The position numbers were made by a program, and so were the translations under genes. From Bhargavaea ullalensis (lineage in GTDB: Bacteria; Bacillota; Bacilli; Bacillales_A; Planococcaceae), in NCBI RefSeq assembly GCF_040545425.1, contig NZ_JBEPLW010000010.1: DNA of 64,000 nt. One strand, given 5' to 3'. Positions 34,158-42,432 of the stretch are shown here, in pieces (the first letter of the stretch is position 1; every line of letters begins with the position of its first letter). The notes under the pieces are model-generated. The model saw nothing but the letters and a program-made list of their open reading frames with translations, searched no databases and had not been told where the DNA came from.

Positions 34158-34881
34158 ATTTTTCCGGCTGGAACGGCTGCCGGGAAGGGACGCTGACGGC
34201 CGTTTTTTCCGGATAGCGCAAAGCGGTCAATTTGCCGCCGAACACGCAGCCGGTGTCGATGTTGACGGTATTGTTCACAAACCGGCAATCCCTCACCGGC
34301 GTATGGCCGTAGACGATGAAAGCTTCGCCGTGATACTGTTTCGCCCAGTCTCGTCTGACAGGCCGTCCGTCCGGAAGCGTCTCGCCCGTCGTGTCCCCGT
34401 ACAGAACAAAACTTTTAAGCCGGCTGCCGCTCGTGCGGCCGATGAGATCCCGGGAAATCCCGGCATGCGCGATGATGAGTTTCCCGCCGTCGAGCTGCCG
34501 GTAAAGCGGGAGCGACTCGTATAGCCGGATAAACCGGCGGCGGATATGCTCCCGCTCTTTTCCCGGCAGCCCATCCAGTTCTGCGACCGTCGTCTCCAGC
34601 CCGTGCTTGAGCTGGACGTTATTGCCCAGCATATAACGGTATAATTTATTGCAGTGATTTCCCGGGGAATAGATGAGTTCTCCTGCGTCTTGAAGGGTGA
34701 ACAGGAATTTCATCATTTCGACAGATTTCGGACCCCGGTCTGTGACATCACCGACAAACGCCGGCTTCCGGCCGTCGGGATGAGCGGGCCGGCCGTTTTC
34801 CATCCGGTAACCGAGTTTGCCGAACAGTTCCATGAACTCGTCAAAACACCCGTGGACGTCTCCAAAAATATCAACTTTCAT
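34138..34881 (-). CDS. prpE: PrpE-type metallophosphatase
   Basis: The calcineurin-like metal motifs GDVHG (7-11), GDVTDRGP and GNHCN are followed by HAGIS and YGHTPV. This combination is that of PrpE, a bis(5'-nucleosyl)tetraphosphatase-like or Ser/Thr phosphatase linked to spore germination in B. subtilis. Start ATG 34881 is 8 bases from GGAG; GTG and ATG codons at 34890 and 34887 overlap that site. The order yjbM-N-O-P is fully conserved. Confidence 0.9.
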   Translation of the reverse strand: MKVDIFGDVHGCFDEFMELFGKLGYRMENGRPAHPDGRKPAFVGDVTDRGPKSVEMMKFLFTLQDAGELIYSPGNHCNKLYRYMLGNNVQLKHGLETTVAELDGLPGKEREHIRRRFIRLYESLPLYRQLDGGKLIIAHAGISRDLIGRTSGSRLKSFVLYGDTTGETLPDGRPVRRDWAKQYHGEAFIVYGHTPVRDCRFVNNTVNIDTGCVFGGKLTALRYPEKTAVSVPSRQPFQPEKFSEFPD

Positions 34882-34998
34882 TTTCATCACTCCATTCCCG
34901 GCAGATCGTACTTATCAGTGTACCCTTTGAAGGCCGGGTTCAACATCATCCCCGCTGCATCCCGGATGCGCGGGACCAAGCGGAAGGAGGGGACCGGC

Positions 34999-36372
34999 AT
35001 GCCGGAACTGCTCAATGAACAAGATGAACAACATATCGATGAAGAACTTGTAACCCGTTTTTTGGAAGAGGAAAAACCGGAGTTGTTCAGGGAGGAATTC
35101 CTTGCCGGACACCCGTATGACCAGGCCAAGTACTATGAGAAGGCCGGTCCGGACCTCCGCGAGAAAATGTATCAATTCCTGTCCCCGTCGGAGCTGGCCG
35201 AGATCTTTGAAGTCTCGGAGATTCCCGACGAGGAGTTCGACGGTTATCTGGAAGAGATGGACACGAGATATGCAGCCCAGATGCTCGCCCAGATGTACGC
35301 CGACAACGCAGTCGACGTCCTAAACGAACTGGACAAGTCCAAGGCGCTCACTTATCTGACGCTGATGGAGGACGAAGACGCCCGGGAGATCAAGGACCTG
35401 CTTCATTACGAAGAATATACGGCCGGTTCGATCATGACGACGGAATACGTCACGATCCCCAAAAACTCGACGGTGCGCTCGGCGATGGCCATCCTGCGCA
35501 ACGCGGCACCCGAAGCGGAGACGATCTACTACATATTCGTGACGGATGACCACAACCATCTGGCCGGCGTCGTTTCCCTCCGGGACATCATCATTGCGGA
35601 CGAAAACTCGATCATCGGCGACATCATGAACGAACGGGTGGTGAGCGTGCTGGTGAGCGCGGACCAGGAGGAAGTCGCCAGGACGATGAAGGACTATGAT
35701 TTTCTCGCCATTCCGGTCGTCGACTTCCAGCAGCACCTGCTCGGCATCATCACGGTCGATGACATCATGGACGTCATCGAAGAAGAAGCATCGGACGACT
35801 ATTCCAAGCTTGCGGGTGTTTCGGATATGGATACGCTTGACCGCAGTCCGCTGTCCGCGGCGAAAAAACGGCTGCCATGGCTCATTCTCCTGACGTTCCT
35901 CGGGATGGTGACCGCCAATCTGATGGGTCACTTTGAAAAGACGCTTGATCAGGTGGCGCTGCTGGCCGTGTTCATCCCACTCATCGCGGGCATGGCGGGA
36001 AACAGCGGCACCCAGTCGCTCGCAGTCGCCGTCCGGGGGATTGCAACAGGAGACATCGAAGAAGAAAGCAAGATGAAGCTCCTCATCCGGGAAGCGGGGA
36101 CCGGCCTGATCACGGGCAGTGTGTGCGGCGTGTTCGTATTCGGGCTCGTGTTCCTCTGGAAGCATGAGGCGATCCTCGGCATGCTCGTCGGGGCGGCGAT
36201 CCTCGGGTCGATTTTTGTGGCGACGGTAGCGGGTTCATTCATCCCTCTGCTCATGCACCGGATCAAGATCGACCCGGCCGTCGCTTCGGGGCCATTCATC
36301 ACGACTTTGAATGACATTATCAGCATTTTGATTTACCTCGGCCTCGCCACGCTGTTCCTTTCCCAGCTGTAG
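34999..36372 (+). CDS. mgtE: Magnesium transporter MgtE
   Basis: The order of domains is standard: N-terminal superhelical domain (1-130), paired CBS domains (about 135-255, with TAGSIMTTEYVTI and IPVVDFQQHLLGIITVDDIMDVI), plug helix, and five membrane helices (about 285-455) including the pore motif PLIAGMAGNSGTQSLA. MgtE is a Mg2+-gated channel. The ATG at 34999 follows GGAAGGAGGGG. I see no M-box riboswitch in the 105 bases upstream. Confidence 0.95.
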   Translation: MPELLNEQDEQHIDEELVTRFLEEEKPELFREEFLAGHPYDQAKYYEKAGPDLREKMYQFLSPSELAEIFEVSEIPDEEFDGYLEEMDTRYAAQMLAQMYADNAVDVLNELDKSKALTYLTLMEDEDAREIKDLLHYEEYTAGSIMTTEYVTIPKNSTVRSAMAILRNAAPEAETIYYIFVTDDHNHLAGVVSLRDIIIADENSIIGDIMNERVVSVLVSADQEEVARTMKDYDFLAIPVVDFQQHLLGIITVDDIMDVIEEEASDDYSKLAGVSDMDTLDRSPLSAAKKRLPWLILLTFLGMVTANLMGHFEKTLDQVALLAVFIPLIAGMAGNSGTQSLAVAVRGIATGDIEEESKMKLLIREAGTGLITGSVCGVFVFGLVFLWKHEAILGMLVGAAILGSIFVATVAGSFIPLLMHRIKIDPAVASGPFITTLNDIISILIYLGLATLFLSQL

Positions 36373-36430
36373 AAGTGCAGGTGGCCGTTTTGCGGTGATG
36401 CGCATACGATGGGGAAAAAGGATGTGGGCA

Positions 36431-36871
36431 ATGAAAACCCGGGAAGCGGGACCGATGCTGTTTGTTGATTCGCCGCCGATTCATTTTATCTCCGAGCCGG
36501 TATACTCGAAGGTTTGGCACGGAGCGGAGGAAGAAGTGGAGGAGCCGCAGGCGGAGGGTCTTCCGGTTAAAGCGGATGCGGTCGATGGGAAACTGGACGA
36601 AAGCACGTCCGTTTATACATTGCCGGGAAGGGCGGAAGAAACCGAAAAAATCCTGGCGCAGCTCCGATTCCTCACCCGGCCGTTCCAGCGTCAGGCTTAC
36701 CGGCCGATCCAGTTCCGCCTGAAGGGCGGCGGTGCCGTCACGGGTGACATTGAGCGGATGGAAGACGGGAAGATCCACATCCGCAACGCGGTGGAAGAAG
36801 GCGACGTCAGAGAAATTCCGATCAAAGAACTGGAAGCCATCTGGTGGAAGGGAAAGCCGTTCCCGAGGTGA
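36431..36871 (+). CDS. cotO: Spore coat protein CotO-like
   Basis: This acidic 146-residue protein has a low-complexity middle (VEEPQAEGLPVKADAVDG) and a C-terminal domain, PFQRQAYRPIQFRLKGGG...GDIERMEDGKIHIRN, that resembles the C-terminal CotO region. CotO is a coat morphogenetic protein needed for outer coat assembly. The neighbouring cotZ-like gene supports this, as B. subtilis cotO lies beside cotZ. ATG 36431 follows AAAGGA. The assignment rests on weak similarity plus context. Confidence 0.65.
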   Translation: MKTREAGPMLFVDSPPIHFISEPVYSKVWHGAEEEVEEPQAEGLPVKADAVDGKLDESTSVYTLPGRAEETEKILAQLRFLTRPFQRQAYRPIQFRLKGGGAVTGDIERMEDGKIHIRNAVEEGDVREIPIKELEAIWWKGKPFPR

Positions 36872-36887
36872 TCCGGGAATAAGTTAA

Positions 36888-36939
36888 AATAAAAGCGGGG
36901 CAGCAGCCGGCAAAACCGGTGCTGCCCCGCTTTTATTGT
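36888..36939. terminator. Bidirectional terminator between cotO and cotZ genes
   Basis: AATAAAAGCGGGGCAGCA is complementary to TGCTGCCCCGCTTTTATT with an inner CCGG/CCGG pair, giving A/T tails on both strands. Confidence 0.93.
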
Positions 36940-37008
36940 CTTTAAATATGGGGACAATGAAGAACCGCCCGGCAGTGCCGGGCGGCAGGACACCGCACGA
37001 ACGGGCGG

Positions 37009-37476
37009 TCAGTCGCACAAGTCGAGGAAGCAGTCGGCGACACATTGTACGCCGCAGAAGCAGCTGATATCTACGGTGACACAAATGTCGGTTGCTTCGA
37101 AGCAGCACATGGTCGTCGTGCTCGCTGCGCCTTTGCGAAGCGCACGAAGCGTAACACAGCAGCCGTCATCCATAATATCTTCGATACGGAAGAAGCAGAA
37201 CTCCTCATACGTGCTGGATGTGCAGGTCAAGTCTTTCACCTTGAACGGACAACCGTCTTTGGTGAGGAGCACGATGACCCGGGTGTCGATTGGTGTACGG
37301 CGAGCCGGGTTCACAAGGCTACCGAGCGGCTCGAGGAAACAGCTCGTTGCGCAAGTTGCACATTCCTCTGCACCGGCATCCTGGATGTCCTTGATGACAC
37401 GGATGACATCACACAGGCAGTTCTGGTCGAAGGAAGAAGATCCGGAGACGAAATCTTTTCGTCCGCAACAGCCCAT
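37009..37476 (-). CDS. cotZ: Cysteine-rich spore crust protein, CotZ/CotY/ExsY family
   Basis: Twenty of 155 residues are cysteine, including paired GCCGRKD at the start and CFCGVQC near the end. The TCATSCFLEPLGS segment and hydrophobic central strand fit CotY/CotZ of B. subtilis and ExsY of B. cereus, which assemble into disulfide-linked crust or exosporium lattices. The ribosome site GGAGGAGG is very strong. Upstream on the minus strand CATAGAGTA (37517-37509) matches a sigma-K -10, though no -35 AC is at the right spacing. Confidence 0.92.
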   Translation of the reverse strand: MGCCGRKDFVSGSSSFDQNCLCDVIRVIKDIQDAGAEECATCATSCFLEPLGSLVNPARRTPIDTRVIVLLTKDGCPFKVKDLTCTSSTYEEFCFFRIEDIMDDGCCVTLRALRKGAASTTTMCCFEATDICVTVDISCFCGVQCVADCFLDLCD

Positions 37477-37602
37477 TTTTCTACACCTCCTCCCCTTTTA
37501 GCTCTCTCTACTCTATGCACGGCATGAATCTGCGGCCGGGCGAGCGTCCAATCTCTTAAAGGACCGGCTGCAGTCTGTACTGGCCAACACAATGGAATTG
37601 AT

Positions 37603-37632
37603 TGCATACCGGCCGCGGCGGACGGTCATACT
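37603..37632 (+). promoter_or_regulatory. Sigma-G promoter of the spoVA operon
   Basis: TGCATA (37603-37608) and CATACT (37627-37632) are 18 bases apart, matching the forespore sigma-F/sigma-G pattern (TGMATA, CATWCTA). It directly precedes the lipoprotein and spoVA genes, which are forespore genes in Bacillus. Confidence 0.8.
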
Positions 37633-37656
37633 GAGGGGAAAACGGGAGGTGGCGTC

Positions 37657-38058
37657 TTGAAGAAGTTGCTGGGAGCCGCCGGCATCGCCGTGATCCTTTC
37701 GGGGTGCGGCCAGGGTGCGGCAGACATCCGGGTGGCGGGCGAGCCGGAGCAGGAAGACGAGCGGCGCGCTGAACAGGTGTTGCACGGGGAAGACCGCATC
37801 TCCTCTGCGATTGCCGTGTTTGTGGAAGAAGATCTGCTCATCGGGGTGGACGTCAAGCCGTTCAGCCGGTTCAACAAAACGAAGATCGAGGAGAAGCTGA
37901 AGAAGAAGCTGGAAAAAGAGTTTCCCGAACGGACAGTGACCTTGTCCGGCGACCGGAAAATTTATTGGGAAACCGACAAGCTTGATGAGTTGAAAGACAA
38001 AAAGAAACTCCACGACAAAGTGGAGACGATCAAATCCCTTTCAAAGGAAGAGACCTGA
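37657..38058 (+). CDS. Sporulation lipoprotein, YhcN/YlaJ-like
   Basis: A lipoprotein signal ends LSGC (Cys17). The mature part holds the YhcN/YlaJ-type motif EDRISSAIAVFVEEDLLIGVDVKPFSRFNKTKIEEKLKKKLEK. Such proteins are found in the spore inner membrane of Bacillus. It is first in the sigma-G operon, and its TGA overlaps the spoVAC ATG by one base, so it is translated together with the DPA-channel proteins. Confidence 0.82.
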   Translation: MKKLLGAAGIAVILSGCGQGAADIRVAGEPEQEDERRAEQVLHGEDRISSAIAVFVEEDLLIGVDVKPFSRFNKTKIEEKLKKKLEKEFPERTVTLSGDRKIYWETDKLDELKDKKKLHDKVETIKSLSKEET

Positions 38059-38513
38059 TGGATCAGAAAACATACACGCAGCTGGAACAGAAAATGACAC
38101 CGAAAGTGCCGCTGGCCGGAAATTTGATCCGGGCCTTCCTCGTGGGCGGTTTGATCTGTGCGATCGGCCAGGCCATCATGTACTTTTATATGTATTTCTT
38201 TGACTTCACCGAAAAGACCGCAGGAAATCCGACCGTGGCGACACTCATCTTCATCGCCATGCTGCTGACCGGCTTCGGAAAATACAAGAAAATCGCACAG
38301 TTTGCAGGCGCCGGATCCGCCGTACCCGTGACGGGTTTCGGGAATGCGATGATTTCCGCTGCCATTGAACATCGGACGGAGGGGTATGTGCTCGGTGTCG
38401 GCGGGAACATGTTCAAGCTGGCCGGATCGGTCATTGTGTTCGGCGTCTTTTCCGCATTTGTCGTTGCCCTCATCAAAACGATTCTCGTGAAGCTCGGGGT
38501 GATCGGATGGTAG
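38058..38513 (+). CDS. spoVAC: Stage V sporulation protein AC
   Basis: SpoVAC is a mechanosensitive membrane component of the dipicolinic-acid channel. The sequence has four hydrophobic segments and the family motifs NLIRAFLVGGLICAIGQ and QFAGAGSAVPVTGFGNAM. Length (151) is standard. The spoVAD start overlaps its end by seven bases. Confidence 0.95.
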   Translation: MDQKTYTQLEQKMTPKVPLAGNLIRAFLVGGLICAIGQAIMYFYMYFFDFTEKTAGNPTVATLIFIAMLLTGFGKYKKIAQFAGAGSAVPVTGFGNAMISAAIEHRTEGYVLGVGGNMFKLAGSVIVFGVFSAFVVALIKTILVKLGVIGW

Positions 38514-39529
38514 CCAGGGGAATCCTCAACTTTCCAAGCAGGCCCTCGATCCGCGCAGCAGCCGTGGCGGCGGGACCGCTCGAAAAAAAGAAAAGCATAT
38601 TCGGTCCGCTGTTTGACAAGCTCCATGACTCGGAGTTGTGCGGGGAAGACACGAATGAAAAAGCGCACAGCCGGCTGATCGAGGACGCCTGCGGGCTGGC
38701 ACTTGAAAAAGCGGGCGCCATGCCGGCGGATGCGGACTTTCTCCTCTGCGGAGATCTCGTCAATGAAATGACACCGTCGAACTTTGCAGCGGCGAATCTG
38801 CATCTTCCGTACATCGGGCTCTTTTCCGCCTGTGCCACATCCGTCTCATCGCTTGCGGTGGCCGCTCTTTTGACGGAATCAGGAGCGTCGAGACTTGCGC
38901 TGGCCGGCTCTGCCAGCCACCACAATTCAATCGAGCGCCAGTTCCGCTATCCGATCGAGTACGGATTCCAGAAAGGGCCGACTGCCCAGTGGACGGTGAC
39001 GGCGGCGGGGTTTGCGGCCGTCACGCAAAACGAGCCGGGCTATCCGGAAATTCGCCGTGCGACAATCGGCCGGTCGGTCGACTACGGGCTGACCGATCCG
39101 CTTAACATGGGCGCCGCCATGGCACCGGCGGCGTTTGATACGCTGAGCCGCCATCTTTTCGGCACAAACAGTGTCCCCGGCGACTACGACGCCATCATCA
39201 CCGGCGATCTCGGGTCCGTCGGGTCGTCGCTGTTCCGGCAGATGGCAAAGGAAGAAGGGCTTGAAGTGAGGCGGTCCAAATGGCGGGATGCCGGTGAAGA
39301 ATTTTACGGCGACGACCCTTCATTCTTTGCGGGGGCGAGCGGAGCGGGCTGCTCGGCAGCGGTTTATTTTTCGGATGTGTTCCAAAAGATGTTGGCCGGG
39401 GAATACAGGCGGGTGCTGCTCATCGCAACGGGCGCCCTGCTGTCCCCGCTTTCATTCCAGCAGGGCGAATCCATTCCGTGCACCGCCCACGCGGTGGAAC
39501 TTTCAATGAGCGGAGGGGGACAGTCATGA
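38507..39529 (+). CDS. spoVAD: Stage V sporulation protein AD
   Basis: SpoVAD is a soluble, DPA-binding, thiolase-fold protein of the spore core channel complex. PYIGLFSACATSVSSLAVAA and NMGAAMAPAAFDT mark the family. At 340 residues it is complete. It is coupled to spoVAC and spoVAEb by short overlaps. Confidence 0.96.
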   Translation: MVARGILNFPSRPSIRAAAVAAGPLEKKKSIFGPLFDKLHDSELCGEDTNEKAHSRLIEDACGLALEKAGAMPADADFLLCGDLVNEMTPSNFAAANLHLPYIGLFSACATSVSSLAVAALLTESGASRLALAGSASHHNSIERQFRYPIEYGFQKGPTAQWTVTAAGFAAVTQNEPGYPEIRRATIGRSVDYGLTDPLNMGAAMAPAAFDTLSRHLFGTNSVPGDYDAIITGDLGSVGSSLFRQMAKEEGLEVRRSKWRDAGEEFYGDDPSFFAGASGAGCSAAVYFSDVFQKMLAGEYRRVLLIATGALLSPLSFQQGESIPCTAHAVELSMSGGGQS

Positions 39530-39888
39530 TTATGTCTTTCATCGTGGCCTTCGTCGTCGGCGGTCTCATCTGCGTGGTCGGCCAGCTCCTGTTTGACGTG
39601 GCCAATCTGACGCCGGGACACACGCTCAGCCTGCTCGTGGTGGTGGGGGCTGTGCTTGACGGTTTCGGTCTCTATGAACCGCTGATTGACTTTGCGGGCG
39701 CGGGCGCCACCGTGCCGATCACCTCATTCGGCAACTCCCTCGTGCACGGCGCACTTCAGGAAGCGGAAAGACACGGTCTGATCGGAGTCATCACGGGCAT
39801 CTTCGAAGTGACGAGCTCAGGCATCAGCGCCGCCATTCTGTTCGGCTTTATCGCATCCCTCGTTTTCCGGTCGAAGGGACGCCCTTAA
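39526..39888 (+). CDS. spoVAEB: Stage V sporulation protein AE (VAEb)
   Basis: The 120-residue membrane protein has the VAEb signature FVVGGLICVVGQLL and LIDFAGAGATVPITSFGNSLVHGA. It is needed for DPA uptake and release. The start ATG 39526 overlaps the spoVAD stop (ATGA). SpoVAA, AB and AEa are not in this operon; the C-D-Eb core alone is the minimal set found in many Firmicutes. Confidence 0.95.
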   Translation: MIMSFIVAFVVGGLICVVGQLLFDVANLTPGHTLSLLVVVGAVLDGFGLYEPLIDFAGAGATVPITSFGNSLVHGALQEAERHGLIGVITGIFEVTSSGISAAILFGFIASLVFRSKGRP

Positions 39889-39896
39889 ACCAATAA

Positions 39897-39932
39897 AAAC
39901 CAGCGGCCGATTTATGAGGGCCGCTGGTTTTT
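39897..39932 (+). terminator. Terminator of the spoVA operon
   Basis: AAACCAGCGGCC pairs with GGCCGCTGGTTT around a short loop, followed by TTTTTG. Confidence 0.92.
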
Positions 39933-39997
39933 GCATGAAAGGTCACTGAATTCTCACATAGGGGTCCGCTCAATTCCGCAACCGGGCGAATGACCAA

Positions 39998-40025
39998 ACC
40001 CGTTTGTTTCTGCCCGCATACACTG
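39998..40025 (+). promoter_or_regulatory. Possible mother-cell sigma (E/K) promoter
   Basis: AC (39998-39999), 17 bases, then CATACACTG (40017-40025) approximates the sigma-K pattern AC-N16/17-CATANNNTA; the CATACACT string also fits a sigma-E -10. It precedes the YjcZ-like gene. Confidence 0.45.
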
Positions 40026-40051
40026 TACGGAACAGGAAAGGAGGGAATGCT

Positions 40052-40234
40052 ATGTTTGGCTACGGTTGCGGCGGCGGCGGCTTTGGCGGCGGCGGTTTCG
40101 GAGGCGGCGGCTGGGGTTGCGGCGGTCACGGTGGTGGCGGCTACGGCGGGCGCTATGGAGGTTCCATGTTCGTCCTGATCGTCATCCTGTTCATCCTGCT
40201 CATCATTGTCGGTAAGAGTTATACCAATTGCTAA
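40052..40234 (+). CDS. YjcZ family sporulation tiny membrane protein
   Basis: This 60-residue protein consists of a glycine-rich N-terminal half (GGGGFGGGGFGGGGWGCGGHGG-like stretch) followed by SMFVLIVILFILLIIVG, the hallmark single helix of YjcZ-type sporulation proteins, and a short NC tail. Function is unknown; members are made in the mother cell. The AAAGGAGGG ribosome site is strong. It precedes spoVIF by 12 bases. Confidence 0.85.
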   Translation: MFGYGCGGGGFGGGGFGGGGWGCGGHGGGGYGGRYGGSMFVLIVILFILLIIVGKSYTNC

Positions 40235-40246
40235 GGAGGAAACAGG

Positions 40247-40504
40247 ATGAACGAGTCGCTTTTCCGGAAAATCGAAAATAAGACCGGTGTGGCGATGGAT
40301 GAACTGTTCGCACTTGCCAATGCAATCCAGCATGCCAACTTCCAGGATGAGCGGCAAGTGAGAAAAATCATCCGAAAGGTCGGCAGGCTGGCGAAGAAAG
40401 ACGTTTCCAAACAGCTTGAGGACCAGATTGCCGAGTCGATCCTGAAAAGCGGGAACTCCTTGAATGTCGGAGATATCCAGCGCATGATCGATAAAAACAG
40501 CTAA
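40247..40504 (+). CDS. spoVIF: Stage VI sporulation protein F (SpoVIF)
   Basis: The 85-residue soluble protein ends VGDIQRMIDKN and contains VRKIIRKVGRLAKKDVS, both typical of SpoVIF (YjcC), which aids coat assembly and spore resistance by supporting GerE-dependent genes. Ribosome site TAAGGAGG overlaps the end of the preceding gene. Confidence 0.92.
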   Translation: MNESLFRKIENKTGVAMDELFALANAIQHANFQDERQVRKIIRKVGRLAKKDVSKQLEDQIAESILKSGNSLNVGDIQRMIDKNS

Positions 40505-40507
40505 CAA

Positions 40508-40548
40508 AAAATCCGCGCGGGACATCGGGTCCCGGCGGATTTTTTCAT
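40508..40548. terminator. Bidirectional terminator after spoVIF
   Basis: AAAATCCGC...GGGAC pairs with GTCCC...GCGGATTTTTT, giving T tracts on both strands between convergent genes. Confidence 0.88.
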
Positions 40549-40551
40549 TGG

Positions 40552-41025
40552 TCATAGCTGTTCATCTGTCGCGGCATGGGCCGACTGTTCCGCAGGCTCA
40601 AGGGATTTCTCCATTGCCCGGTGGGGGATGCCGGCGTCCAGGAATTCCGGTGAAGTGACCGTATAGCCGATCTTCTTGTAAAATTCCTGGGCATGCGACT
40701 GGGCGTTCAGCCGGATCTTGCTGAGTCCGACGCCGCGAGCATGGTCTTCCAGCATGACCATCATCCGCTGGCCGAGCCGCTTGCCGCGGTATTCGGGCAG
40801 GACGCAGACGCGTTCCACCTTGCCGGTGCCTTCTCCGATGTCCCGGATGCGTCCGGCTGCAATCGGCTGCTCGCCGTCGTAGGCAATGAAGTGGACAGCC
40901 GTTTCGTCGCCCTCATCCAGCTCGATGTGGAGCGGAACTCCCTGCTCCTCGACGAAAACGGTGCGCCGGACGGCGAAGGCATCTTGCCGCTCTTTGTCGG
41001 TCGATGCCAGCTTCAGGCTGACCAA
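40552..41025 (-). CDS. GNAT family N-acetyltransferase (YjcF-like)
   Basis: The acetyl-CoA-binding motif VCVLPEYRGKRLGQRMM and the ElaA-like N-terminus FAVRRTVFVEEQGVP define the fold. B. subtilis yjcF occupies the same place beside yjcG and yjcH. Substrate is unknown. It starts 3 bases after the YjcG-like gene, so the three minus-strand genes probably form one unit. A 20-residue C-terminal extension is rich in Ala and Glu. Confidence 0.86.
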   Translation of the reverse strand: MVSLKLASTDKERQDAFAVRRTVFVEEQGVPLHIELDEGDETAVHFIAYDGEQPIAAGRIRDIGEGTGKVERVCVLPEYRGKRLGQRMMVMLEDHARGVGLSKIRLNAQSHAQEFYKKIGYTVTSPEFLDAGIPHRAMEKSLEPAEQSAHAATDEQL

Positions 41026-41028
41026 TGC

Positions 41029-41544
41029 TTACTGATCTCCCGAAAGAGTAAAGGTTTCATAGACGGTCCACATTCCGTTCTCGAGCTGGTAGAGAAGGTG
41101 GACGCGGTCGATCGTTTCGGTATGTTCCATCCCGGCCATTTTGATCTGGCCGATGACATCATCATGTTCGCCGGACGACATCTTCTGGGCGATCGTGATG
41201 TGCGGGACATACTGATGGGGCTCTTCGTTCTTGATGAAGTCGAGCGACAGCGCTTCGCGGAGAGCGAGAATGTCTTCGTTCGGCTCAACTTTGTAATAGA
41301 TCGCATTCGTGACCGGCGCGAAAGTGCTCACCTTCGTGACATTCAGCTCAAACGGCTTGTGCTTCGATGCGACTTCGAGCAGTTGGTCCGAAGCTTCTTT
41401 CATGGACTGGCCCTCGATCTCGAACGGCCCGATGATCGTCATATGCGGCGGAATGAGCGCGTAGTGTGGATCATAGCGCTTCCGGTAGGCGTTGGCCTGA
41501 TCTTGCAGTTCTTTTGATGGAAAAGCGACAATGCCGTATTTCAT
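41029..41544 (-). CDS. yjcG: 2H phosphoesterase superfamily protein, YjcG-like
   Basis: Two HxTI motifs, HMTI from His34 and HITI from His115, form the 2H (RNA ligase-like) active site. At 171 residues it matches YjcG, a putative 2'-5' RNA ligase/cyclic phosphodiesterase. Start ATG 41544 follows GGGAGG; the longer frame upstream is not supported. Confidence 0.9.
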   Translation of the reverse strand: MKYGIVAFPSKELQDQANAYRKRYDPHYALIPPHMTIIGPFEIEGQSMKEASDQLLEVASKHKPFELNVTKVSTFAPVTNAIYYKVEPNEDILALREALSLDFIKNEEPHQYVPHITIAQKMSSGEHDDVIGQIKMAGMEHTETIDRVHLLYQLENGMWTVYETFTLSGDQ

Positions 41545-41597
41545 GCGATAACCTCCCAGTTGTGTTTTCACTTTTAAGAATATCAGAAAGCATCCGC

Positions 41598-42332
41598 TTA
41601 GTGTATATGCGAGCCTCCGAAAGCGAACCGGACGGCGCGCTCCAGATCCCGCTGCCAATACTTCCAAGTGTGCTCACCGTTAAATTCTTCATAGAACGAG
41701 GAAAACCCTTTTTTCTCGATCAATTTCCTCAATTCGCGGTTCGGTGTGAGGAAATCCCGGGTGCCGTCAGCCGTCGTCTTCACCTCGGTTTCTCCCGTTC
41801 CGATCACCTGGTAAATGTCGAAGCAGGACGGATCGGCGACCTGCTCAACCGCTTCCAGCACCTGGTCGTCGACAAACGGCGACTGGCAGACCGCCTTGCC
41901 GAAGATGTTCGGGTACTTGCAGGCGGCCATGAGCGAGACGGTCGCCGCCAGGGAGTCGCCGATGAGTGCCCGGCCGGCGCCGACCTGGTAAGTCGGGAAG
42001 GTCTCGTCAATGTACGGGACAAGTTCATGGGCAAGAAAGCGGATATAATCGGCCCTCCGGTCGCCGTCCGGGTGATACATCCGCCGGCGTTCGGCGACAG
42101 TTTTGTACGGGATGCCGACGACGATCGTCCGGTCGATTTCTTCATTTTTCCGAAGCTGTTCCAGCAACCGGGTGATGCGGCCGAACTGGAAGTAATCTTT
42201 TCCGTCAGAAGCGATCAGGACGGAATATTTATAGAGCGGCGAATATTGCTCCGGCAGGTAGACGAGCAGTTCCATGTCCTCGCCGAGCGATTCGCTGTAC
42301 AGGCTGAATTCATTGATGCGTCCGTTTTTCAA
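41598..42332 (-). CDS. yjcH: Alpha/beta-hydrolase esterase, YjcH-like
   Basis: The nucleophile motif GDSLA places Ser127 in an esterase-D/Fes-like hydrolase; FDIYQVIGTGE and GEHTWKYWQ contribute the remaining triad, with His in the latter. TTG 42332 gives LKNGRINEF and is 7 bases after AGAGGAGG, so the much longer upstream frame is rejected. It is the first gene of the yjcH-yjcG-yjcF unit. Confidence 0.86.
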   Translation of the reverse strand: MKNGRINEFSLYSESLGEDMELLVYLPEQYSPLYKYSVLIASDGKDYFQFGRITRLLEQLRKNEEIDRTIVVGIPYKTVAERRRMYHPDGDRRADYIRFLAHELVPYIDETFPTYQVGAGRALIGDSLAATVSLMAACKYPNIFGKAVCQSPFVDDQVLEAVEQVADPSCFDIYQVIGTGETEVKTTADGTRDFLTPNRELRKLIEKKGFSSFYEEFNGEHTWKYWQRDLERAVRFAFGGSHIH

Positions 42333-42432
42333 TCGGGGGCCTCCTCTGGGTGAAATGCTGTACACGCATTGTAGCATAACCGATACAATGGGTATAATGT
42401 GGGCAACCGTCCACCAGGAAAGGGGAATGTTC

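Noticed and set aside
34893..34998. M-box magnesium riboswitch before mgtE
   Set aside because: The space is too short and the conserved M-box words are not seen.
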